Shown here: one piece after another, positions 1 to 6,032 of the stretch
How positions within the stretch are numbered: the stretch's first letter is position 1
Layout of the letters: each line of letters begins with the position of its first letter
Source: Actinomycetota bacterium
GTDB lineage: Bacteria > Actinomycetota > Acidimicrobiia > Acidimicrobiales > Iamiaceae
Direction: 5' to 3'
Assembly: GCA_018268545.1 (NCBI GenBank)
Contig: JAFDWI010000007.1
Coordinates: forward strand, 1-6,713
Length of the DNA stretch: 6,713 bases
The notes under the pieces: model-generated
What the model was told of the DNA's origin: nothing
The model's database searches: none
Seen by the model: only the letters and a program-made list of their open reading frames with translations
Made by a program: the position numbers and the translations under genes

Positions 1-2
1 CG

Positions 3-1109
<1,107 letters not shown>

Positions 1110-1121
1110 ACGACCCGCCTG

Positions 1122-1127
1122 TACGAT
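1122..1127 (+). promoter_or_regulatory. Candidate -10 box (TACGAT) ahead of the acetyltransferase gene
   Basis: TACGAT fits the TAnnnT pattern of actinobacterial vegetative -10 boxes and lies 43 bases before the ATG at 1171, in the 61-base gap after the CoA-transferase gene. No TTGACA-like -35 is visible at 16-19 bases upstream. The gene could equally be read through from the upstream gene. Confidence 0.25.
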
Positions 1128-1170
1128 CGTCGTCGCATCGCCCCGTGCCACCGACACCGGACGCGTCACC

Positions 1171-1647
1171 ATGATCGACCGCATCTTCCCACTCTGGCGG
1201 CGGACCCCACGGGTGTACCGGCTGATGGACGGCCTGCACCGGGCCGGACGGCGACGCTCCGCTCTCGTGGTCTCCGAGGTCTGGAAGGCACTGACCGGAA
1301 CCGAGATCATGCCCGGAGCGCGGATCGACGAAGACGTGTCGTTCATCCACGGCCAGGCGATCGTGATCGGCGAAAGTGCGACGATCGGGAGCGGCTCACG
1401 CATCTGGCATCAGGTCACCCTCGGCGCAGCGAGCCGGCACGACACGTCGATGCCGATCGTCGGCCGGAACGTCTATGTGTACGCGGGCGCCAAGCTGATC
1501 GGCGGCATCACCGTCGGTGACCACGCGTCGATCGGCGCGAACGCCGTGGTGACCGACGACGTGCCGGACGGGGCGATCGTCGCCGGGATTCCCGCTCGGG
1601 TCGTCGGCTGGAACGACGGGTTCGGACCCGACGAACCCGCCACCTGA
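1171..1647 (+). CDS. Serine O-acetyltransferase-like hexapeptide-repeat acetyltransferase (short form)
   Basis: The 158-residue protein is a left-handed beta-helix acyltransferase, expected to move acetyl from acetyl-CoA to a hydroxyl group. Hexapeptide repeats run from about residue 46 to 145: IVIGESATIGSGSRI, IVGRNVYVYAGAKLIGGITV and GDHASIGANAVVTDDVP, ending in VAGIPARVVG, the usual serine acetyltransferase C-terminal segment. His60 in FIHG and His90 in SRHD sit where CysE has its two active-site histidines, but the Asp that precedes the first histidine in CysE is Ile here. Residues 1-45 are short and basic and do not match the full helical N-terminal domain of classical CysE (about 260 residues). 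The ATG at 1171 has only a weak Shine-Dalgarno, and no ATG or GTG in this frame lies just upstream. The role could be cysteine synthesis or O-acetylation of a sugar. No cysK is visible beside it to decide. Confidence 0.85.
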   Translation: MIDRIFPLWRRTPRVYRLMDGLHRAGRRRSALVVSEVWKALTGTEIMPGARIDEDVSFIHGQAIVIGESATIGSGSRIWHQVTLGAASRHDTSMPIVGRNVYVYAGAKLIGGITVGDHASIGANAVVTDDVPDGAIVAGIPARVVGWNDGFGPDEPAT

Positions 1648-1676
1648 CCGCGCCAGGCCACACCCGGGCCGTGACG

Positions 1677-1715
1677 CGAAACGGGCGGGTGCCCGTGAGC
1701 ACCCACCCGGTTTCG
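1677..1715. terminator. Bidirectional hairpin terminator between convergent genes
   Basis: A long inverted repeat lies between the acetyltransferase stop (1647) and the rplL stop (1741). GGGTGC (1687-1692) pairs with GCACCC (1699-1704) around a six-base loop. After one C/A mismatch, CGGG pairs with CCCG. After a bulged G at 1710, CGAAA (1677-1681) pairs with TTTCG (1711-1715). The A-rich left edge and T-rich right edge give a short U-run on either strand, so it can end both the plus-strand transcript and the rplJL transcript. Confidence 0.8.
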
Positions 1716-1740
1716 ATTCGTGAACCCTCGAGGGAGGGGT

Positions 1741-2121
<381 letters not shown>

Positions 2122-2754
2122 TTACTGGTTCTCCTCTTCGGATCCGGCATCGGCCGGGGTTGCATCGGTGGTGGCCTCGGCGGCCGGGGATTCTTCGATC
2201 ACGGGAGCGGCATCGGCCGGTTTGGTGTCGATCAGGGCCTTGATCCCGTACGCGAGGTTGCGCGGCATCGCCTGGAGCAATCCGGCGAACTGCTGCATCG
2301 GCGCCGCCAGTGCCCCGGCGATCTGGGCGAGCAGCACCTCACGTGAAGGCAGGTCGGCAAGCACCTTGATCTGCTCGACCGAAACGGCCGCGCCGTCGAC
2401 GACGCCACCTTTGAGGACGAGGGCGTCATGGGTCCTGACGAACTCGCGCAGTGCCTTGGCCGCAGCGGCCGCGTCGCCGGGAGTCCCATCGGCACGCTGT
2501 CCGACGAACGCGATCGCGGTGGGCCCGGTCAACTGGGCGTCGAGGTCGAGCCCGACCGAGCGTGCGGCGATCCTGACCAGCGTGTTCTTGTAGATCTTGT
2601 ACTCGGCGCCGGCGGTACGAAGTTCGGCGCGAAGCGCCGCCAACGCCGGGACGTCGAGCCCTCGGTATTCGGTCAGCAGCACGGCGGAAGCGTCGTCGAA
2701 CCGCCGCTCGAGTTCCGCGACCTTCGCGACCTTCTCGGGTCTTGGATTGTCCAT
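2122..2754 (-). CDS. rplJ: 50S ribosomal protein L10, with extended acidic tail
   Basis: L10 anchors the stalk: its N-terminal domain binds 23S rRNA beside L11, and its C-terminal helix carries L12 dimers. The start MDNPRPEKVAKVAELERRF, the segment ASAVLLTEYRGLDVPALAALR at about 22-42, YKIYKNTLVRIAA at about 52-64 and FVRTHDALVLKGGVVDG at about 105-121 are typical. The L12-binding helix region is about 135-178. Residues 179-210 form a Pro/Ala/Glu-rich, largely acidic tail ending GSEEENQ, so the protein is longer than the usual 165-180 residues. I chose the ATG at 2754: AAGG lies 6 bases before it, but only 3 before a GTG one codon upstream at 2757. Its stop touches the rplL start. A 247-nt leader precedes it. 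Confidence 0.98.
   Translation of the reverse strand: MDNPRPEKVAKVAELERRFDDASAVLLTEYRGLDVPALAALRAELRTAGAEYKIYKNTLVRIAARSVGLDLDAQLTGPTAIAFVGQRADGTPGDAAAAAKALREFVRTHDALVLKGGVVDGAAVSVEQIKVLADLPSREVLLAQIAGALAAPMQQFAGLLQAMPRNLAYGIKALIDTKPADAAPVIEESPAAEATTDATPADAGSEEENQ
2131..2137 (-). promoter_or_regulatory. Ribosome binding site of rplL inside the rplJ 3' end
   Basis: On the minus strand AGAGGAG stands 9 bases before the rplL ATG and encodes part of the terminal Glu-Glu run of L10. A strong site fits the need for several L12 copies per L10. Confidence 0.85.
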
Positions 2755-2757
2755 CAC

Positions 2758-2892
2758 TCACCTTGTCGGTCGAACAGTACGGGCGTCACCACTCACGAAC
2801 GTCGTGTCACAGCGCTTGAGATCGATGCGATGGGAACACTTCGTGGTGGCGAAGCGCCCGCCTCGTCTGGCCGATCCTCCTCGGAGCATCAT
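2758..2892 (-). other. Possible 44-codon reading frame in the rplJ leader
   Basis: An ATG-ATG at 2892-2887 opens a frame of 44 codons whose TGA (2758-2760) directly touches the GTG/ATG of rplJ. The predicted peptide is basic and Arg-rich (MMLRGGSARRGG at its start) and resembles no family I know. No Shine-Dalgarno precedes it; the ATGs lie within the leader fold, and the frame stays open further upstream without another reason. It is probably a chance open frame in GC-rich DNA, but its end position would allow coupling to rplJ. Confidence 0.15.
2837..2856 (-). other. Stem-loop in the rplJ leader
   Basis: In the leader RNA, CGCUUCG and CGAAGUG form a 7-bp stem with one G-U pair around the loop CCACCA. 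There is no U-run after it, so I do not call it a terminator. It lies between the L10-leader-like fold and the rplJ start and may be part of the leader architecture. Confidence 0.35.
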
Positions 2893-2926
2893 TTGAGCCT
2901 GCGGGCAGGCACCGGAGATCTTTGGC
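2869..2926 (-). promoter_or_regulatory. Candidate L10 leader (autoregulatory mRNA element of rplJL)
   Basis: Seen in the RNA sense: GCC-AAA-GAUC at the 5' side pairs with GAUC-GGC at the 3' side, with AAA as a one-sided bulge. UCC then pairs with GGA past one extra G. Inside is a perfect GCCUG-CCCG-CAGGC hairpin followed by UCAAAUGAUG. A basal stem with a one-sided purine bulge enclosing a short hairpin, just ahead of rplJ, is what L10 leaders look like; there the L10-L12 complex binds its own mRNA and represses it. The CCAAAGA start resembles actinobacterial rplJ leaders as I remember them. A competing CUCC-GA-GGAG hairpin could open the basal stem. I could not run a covariance model. Confidence 0.6.
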
Positions 2927-2951
2927 GAGTGATGTGGTTGTCGGGCAGGGA

Positions 2952-2981
2952 ATTCTACACGGCGTCGACGCGCGGCACGAA
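2952..2981 (-). promoter_or_regulatory. Candidate rplJL promoter
   Basis: On the minus strand TAGAAT (2957-2952) differs from TATAAT at one base and is the best -10 box in the gap. At 18 bases upstream is TTCGTG, a weak -35. Transcription would start near 2945, giving a leader of about 190 nt that contains the whole L10-leader-like fold. This suggests rplJL is transcribed separately from, or in addition to, read-through from rplKA. Confidence 0.5.
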
Positions 2982-3001
2982 TCGGGCTGCGGCGTCGCCG
3001 A

Positions 3002-3712
3002 TCAAGCCGACGCGGTGTCGGCAGCCCGGACCTGGGACGGGTCGATCTTGACGCCCGGGCCCATCGTCGAGGACACCGTGAGGCGCCGCATGTAACGACC
3101 CTTCGCCGAAGACGGGCGGGCACGCTGGAGCTCGTCGACGACCGCGATCAGGTTCGCGAGCAGTGCGTCTTCCGCGAACGAGACCTTGCCGATCGGCACG
3201 TGCACGTTGCCGTAGCGGTCGGTCCGGTACTCGACCCGACCACCCTTGAACTCCGAAACCGCCTTCGCCGGATCGGGTGTCACCGTTCCGGACTTCGGGT
3301 TCGGCATGAGGCCTCGCGGCCCGAGCACCCGACCGAGACGTCCGACCTGGGCCATCAGATCGGGCGTCGAGATGACCAGATCGAAATCGAGCCGTCCACC
3401 CTCGACCTCGGCGAGCAGGTCGTCGGAGCCCACGACATCGGCGCCTGCCTCACGTGCGGCCTCGGCCGCCGGGCCCGCGGCGAACACCGCGATCCGGACG
3501 TCCTTGCCGGTTCCCGACGGCAGGGCGACGGTGCCGCGGACCATCTGGTCGGCCTTGCGGGGATCGACGCCCAGACGAGCGGCGAGCTCGACCGTTTCGT
3601 CGAACGACGCGCTCGCCAGGGTCTTGACCAACCCGAGCGCTTCGGGTGCCGGGTGCAACCGGGCACGGTCGAACCGCTTGGATGCGTTCTGGTAGTTCTT
3701 GCCTTGCGCCAT
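3002..3712 (-). CDS. rplA: 50S ribosomal protein L1
   Basis: The 236-residue protein builds the L1 stalk at the E site, helps release deacylated tRNA, and in many bacteria represses its own rplKA mRNA. Seen: MAQGKNYQNASKRFDRARLH at the start, FDETVELAARLGVDPRKADQ, the signature VLGPRGLMPNPKSGTVTPD in the middle, and FKGGRVEYRTDRYGNVHVPIGK, with PGVKIDPSQV near the end. Length is standard for the family. The ATG at 3712 is preceded by GAGGGAG at a proper distance. It follows rplK after a 67-base gap with no clear promoter, so the two are most likely co-transcribed. Confidence 0.99.
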   Translation of the reverse strand: MAQGKNYQNASKRFDRARLHPAPEALGLVKTLASASFDETVELAARLGVDPRKADQMVRGTVALPSGTGKDVRIAVFAAGPAAEAAREAGADVVGSDDLLAEVEGGRLDFDLVISTPDLMAQVGRLGRVLGPRGLMPNPKSGTVTPDPAKAVSEFKGGRVEYRTDRYGNVHVPIGKVSFAEDALLANLIAVVDELQRARPSSAKGRYMRRLTVSSTMGPGVKIDPSQVRAADTASA

Positions 3713-3779
3713 TTCGGCTCCCTCGTGTGGTTGGGATCGTGCCGGGCGAGGTTGTCCCGGTCACGAATTGATCAGAGAC

Positions 3780-4205
3780 TCAGACGACCTTGATGCCCAT
3801 CGAGCGGGCGGTGCCGCGCACCTGCTGCTTCGCGGACTCCAGGTCGATGGTGTTCAGGTCGGGCAACTTCGTCGTGGCGATCTCGGTGACCTGGGCCTCG
3901 GTCACGCTGCCGACCTCTTCGCGACCCGGGTTGTTCGCGGCCTTCTCGAGGCCCGCGGCCTGACGAAGGAGCACCGGGGTCGGTGGCGTCTTGAGGATGA
4001 AGGAGAACGTCCGGTCCTCGAAGACCGTGATCTCCACGGGCACGACCGTTCCACGCTGCGACTCGGTCGCGGCGTTGTACTCCTTGCAGAAGTCCATGAT
4101 CGCAATCCCGTGCGGACCGAGCGCGGTCCCCACCGGAGGGGCCGGCGTCGCCTGACCCGCAGGAATCTGGATCTTGATGACGGCAGCGACCTTTTTCTTC
4201 GCCAT
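3780..4205 (-). CDS. rplK: 50S ribosomal protein L11
   Basis: The 141-residue protein binds the GTPase-associated region of 23S rRNA, near the L10-L12 stalk base, and is needed for RelA-type stringent sensing. The N-terminal domain contains KIQIPAGQATPAPPVGTALG, with the proline pair whose equivalents contact thiostrepton, followed by GPHGIAIMDFCKEYNAAT. The C-terminal rRNA-binding domain includes FSFILKTPPTPVLL, and the protein ends GTARSMGIKVV. Length is canonical. GAGG lies 7 bases before the ATG. A 145-base gap to nusG upstream holds a hairpin and a possible -10 box. Confidence 0.99.
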   Translation of the reverse strand: MAKKKVAAVIKIQIPAGQATPAPPVGTALGPHGIAIMDFCKEYNAATESQRGTVVPVEITVFEDRTFSFILKTPPTPVLLRQAAGLEKAANNPGREEVGSVTEAQVTEIATTKLPDLNTIDLESAKQQVRGTARSMGIKVV

Positions 4206-4234
4206 GGGTTTTCCTCACTTCACGCGTCCGGCCT

Positions 4235-4256
4235 CACCCCGACGTGGTGTCGGGTG
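4235..4256 (-). promoter_or_regulatory. Leader stem-loop upstream of rplK
   Basis: In the RNA sense CACCCGAC and GUCGGGGUG form an 8-bp stem with one bulged G around the loop ACCAC. An outer GUC/GAC pairing (to 4259 and 4226) leaves a one-sided loop containing AGGCC. GUGAGG occurs right after the stem and again at the rplK Shine-Dalgarno. L1 is known to bind rplK leaders in other bacteria, so this is a candidate site, but I cannot match it to an L1 consensus with certainty. Confidence 0.35.
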
Positions 4257-4294
4257 GACCGCAACACAGCGGACTGAATTTCGACGGACGGACA

Positions 4295-4300
4295 AGCCTA
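4295..4300 (-). promoter_or_regulatory. Candidate -10 box for rplKA
   Basis: TAGGCT on the minus strand fits TAnnnT and would start a transcript about 80 nt before the rplK ATG. No good -35 stands 16-18 bases upstream. Read-through from secE-nusG is the alternative. Confidence 0.25.
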
Positions 4301-4350
4301 GGCGGCGAGCGAGGTCGGACACCATCTGGGACCTCGACGCGCCACGGCGA

Positions 4351-5070
4351 CTACAGCTTCGCGACCTGCGCGAAGTCCAGTTCGACCGGCGTTTCCCGAC
4401 CGAAGATGTTGACGAGCACCTTGACCTTGAGCTGGTCGGCGTTGATCTCGACGATCTCACCGGAGAACTCGGCGAACGGGCCTTCCTTGACCCGGACGGT
4501 CTCGCCGATCTCGAAGTCGATACGAGGCTTGCCGAGTTTCGCTCCGGCCTCGGCGCCCTCGGCCTTGACACTCAGGAACGACTCGACCTCCCGACGGGGC
4601 AACGGCGACGGCTTCGACCCTTGGCCGACGAACCCCGTCACGCCGGGCGTGTTGCGGATCACGTACCAGGAACCGTCGTCGAGATCGCAACGCACGAGCA
4701 GATACCCCGGGAACATCTTCTTGTTCGACACGACCTTGCGGCCGCCCTTGAACTCGACGACCTCTTCCATCGGGATGACCACCTCGTGGATGTGGCCTTC
4801 CATGTTCATCGACGAGGTGCGCGCTTCCAGGTTCTGCTTGACCTTCTTCTCGTACCCGGACTGCGTGTGGACCACGTACCAGCGACCCGGTCGGTCGAAC
4901 GGGCTGACGACGGCCGCCTCGACGACCTCGTCGCCTTCGGCGGGCTCGGCGTCGACGGTCAACGTCTCGAGTTCGACCGCTTCCGGTTCGGGGGACTCCA
5001 CGACCGGCGTCGGTGCACCGAGCACCGCGGGTGCCGTGGGAACAGAGATTTCGGAGGGATCGGAACTCAT
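4351..5070 (-). CDS. nusG: Transcription termination/antitermination protein NusG
   Basis: NusG rides on RNA polymerase, modulates pausing and Rho-dependent termination, and links polymerase to ribosomal protein S10. Of 239 residues, 1-61 are an acidic, Pro/Val/Glu-rich extension absent from the 181-residue E. coli protein but of a kind common in Actinobacteria. The NGN domain (about 63-170) has RWYVVHTQSGYEKKVKQNLE, MFPGYLLV (119-126) and TPGVTGFVG (141-149). The KOW domain (about 184-239) has VRVKEGPFAEFSGEIVEI and VNIFGRETPVELDFAQV. The ATG overlaps the secE stop as ATGA and lacks a clear Shine-Dalgarno, so it is probably translated by coupling to secE. The gene is intact. Confidence 0.99.
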   Translation of the reverse strand: MSSDPSEISVPTAPAVLGAPTPVVESPEPEAVELETLTVDAEPAEGDEVVEAAVVSPFDRPGRWYVVHTQSGYEKKVKQNLEARTSSMNMEGHIHEVVIPMEEVVEFKGGRKVVSNKKMFPGYLLVRCDLDDGSWYVIRNTPGVTGFVGQGSKPSPLPRREVESFLSVKAEGAEAGAKLGKPRIDFEIGETVRVKEGPFAEFSGEIVEINADQLKVKVLVNIFGRETPVELDFAQVAKL

Positions 5071-5393
5071 CGGGAGAACACTTTCAGAACGAGGTGGGAC
5101 AGGCCGAAGTCGATCAGGCCGATGAGCGCGACGGTCACGACCAGGAACACGAGCACGATCATCGAATAGCTACGAACTTCGTCACGGCTCGGGAAGATCA
5201 CCTTGCGGAATTCCGCGGCGACCTCACGGAAGTACCGGCGGAACCACTTGATCGGACCGAGGCGTTCTTCGTTGCTGCTCGCGGTCGGGGCCGGAGTCGC
5301 CGGGCGCTTCTTCGCCTTGGATTGCCCGATCGGATTGCCGTCCGCGTCCAGGGAACCCTGGCGCTGCAGCATCCTTCTCGTCTCTCGGTTCAT
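5067..5393 (-). CDS. secE: Protein translocase subunit SecE
   Basis: SecE is the small essential clamp of the SecYEG channel in the cytoplasmic membrane. From the ATG at 5393 the protein has 108 residues: a basic, flexible N-terminal half (MNRETRRMLQRQG, then a Lys/Pro/Thr-rich linker); the conserved amphipathic segment WFRRYFREVAAEFRKVIFPSRDEV at about 50-73 (interrupted here only by the normal variation of the family); and a single membrane helix at about 75-101. This is the one-helix form, unlike the three-helix E. coli protein. The frame stays open upstream to 5504, but the extra residues are Ser/Arg-rich shadow. A GTG two codons earlier (5399) is an alternative start, with GAGGA 11 bases before it. 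The gene follows tRNA-Trp after 130 bases and overlaps nusG by four. Confidence 0.96.
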   Translation of the reverse strand: MNRETRRMLQRQGSLDADGNPIGQSKAKKRPATPAPTASSNEERLGPIKWFRRYFREVAAEFRKVIFPSRDEVRSYSMIVLVFLVVTVALIGLIDFGLSHLVLKVFSR

Positions 5394-5523
5394 CGCCACG
5401 GGCGATCGGGTCCTCGTGTGTCGGCTTCGGGGGGAACGATGGGATCGGGTCGGTGTCAACGGATCGCAGCCCGAAGCTATCGGACACGATTCCCGACGGG
5501 ACAACGACTCGGCAACGGTTCTG

Positions 5524-5596
5524 CAGGGCAGGAGGGACTTGAACCCCCAACCGCCGGTTTTGGAGACCGGTGCTCTACCAGTTGAGCTACTGCCCT
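5524..5596 (-). tRNA. trpT: tRNA-Trp (anticodon CCA)
   Basis: The 73-base cloverleaf is complete. The acceptor stem AGGGCAG pairs with CTGCCCT, with A1-U72 and discriminator G73 as in other bacterial tRNA-Trp. The D-arm is GCTC...GAGC. The anticodon stem CCGGT/ACCGG holds the loop CTCCAAA with anticodon CCA. A five-base variable loop follows, and the T-arm has loop TTCAAGT with one G-U pair. The 3' CCA is not encoded (GCAG follows), so it must be added by CCA-transferase. tRNA-Trp directly upstream of secE-nusG is a recurrent arrangement in bacteria. Confidence 0.98.
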
Positions 5597-5615
5597 CGGG
5601 GGGTCAACCCGCGCA

Positions 5616-5621
5616 ACGTTA
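5616..5621 (-). promoter_or_regulatory. Candidate -10 box for tRNA-Trp
   Basis: TAACGT on the minus strand ends 19 bases before the tRNA 5' end, which would place the transcript start about 12 bases before the mature tRNA. No clear -35 is seen at 16-18 bases. Confidence 0.3.
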
Positions 5622-5666
5622 GCACCCGACCGGTGACGGTCCTCAGTCGGGACGGACTTCGATGCG

Positions 5667-5682
5667 ACCCGACGTGTCGGGT
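5667..5682 (-). terminator. GC-rich hairpin at the anti-sigma stop, possible terminator
   Basis: ACCCGAC and GTCGGGT are exact complements separated by two bases, giving at least a 6-bp stem with a CACG tetraloop. The 5' arm begins at the last base of the anti-sigma TGA. There is no T-run after it, so termination is uncertain; it may end the sigma/anti-sigma transcript or stabilise it. Confidence 0.4.
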
Positions 5683-6032
5683 CAGCCCGCGGGACGACGG
5701 GTCCGGGCGTGACCGACCGCGACGGCCGCCCCCGTGGCCCCGGCGGCCGCGCCGGCCGCGGCCACCATGTAGATGATCCGTCGGACGCGCCGTGCGACGC
5801 GCCGTGCATGCTCGGAGGCGTCGAGGGTCGTCAGGATCCGGTCGAGGAGTTGGTCGTCGTCGGCGCCGAAGCGGTCGCGTAGGTCGACGAAGGCCCGGCC
5901 CAGGTGCCGGTACCGGACGACGTCGGCCTGACACCGCAGACAGTTCGCGACGTGCGCCTCGACGGCCTCGTCCAGCGATCCGGGATCGTCCAGGATCGTG
6001 GAGAGGCGAGGGTGCGCGGTGTCAGATCGCAC
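5682..6032 (-). CDS. Membrane-anchored zinc-finger anti-sigma factor
   Basis: This 116-residue protein probably holds the upstream-encoded sigma factor inactive at the membrane. The N-terminal part has the zinc-binding anti-sigma motif His27-x3-Cys31-x2-Cys34 (AHVANCLRC), followed by a helical stretch rich in Arg, Asp and Leu. A basic stretch (RRVARRVRR, 78-85) leads into one Ala/Gly/Val-rich membrane helix at about 86-107 and a short basic tail. There is no C-terminal sensor domain of note outside the membrane, so the signal may come from a partner or from zinc/thiol chemistry. The GTG start at 6032 is set by a near-perfect Shine-Dalgarno and overlaps the sigma gene by 11 bases, which points to coupled expression. 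The family call rests on motif, helix and neighbour rather than on alignment. Confidence 0.82.
   Translation of the reverse strand: MRSDTAHPRLSTILDDPGSLDEAVEAHVANCLRCQADVVRYRHLGRAFVDLRDRFGADDDQLLDRILTTLDASEHARRVARRVRRIIYMVAAAGAAAGATGAAVAVGHARTRRPAG

Noticed and set aside
1725..1734. CCCTCGAGGG palindrome next to the rplL stop
   Set aside because: A ten-base palindrome leaves too tight a loop for a useful hairpin; the neighbouring repeat at 1677-1715 explains termination better.
4174..5169. 331-codon plus-strand open frame opposite rplK and nusG
   Set aside because: It is antisense to two certain genes, is Arg/Asp/Leu-biased in the way of GC-rich shadows, and shows no family motif.
5454..5459. 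Perfect TTGACA on the minus strand between tRNA-Trp and secE
   Set aside because: At 16-18 bases downstream there is only a C-rich run and no -10-like box, so I do not call a promoter.
5394..5504. Upstream extension of secE by 37 codons
   Set aside because: The added Ser/Arg-rich residues look like non-coding translation, and MNRETRRM is a natural start for this family.
5477..5934. Minus-strand frames of 110 and 115 codons over tRNA-Trp and the anti-sigma gene
   Set aside because: They cover a certain tRNA or a better-supported gene and are Arg/Pro-rich, as expected for out-of-frame GC-rich DNA.
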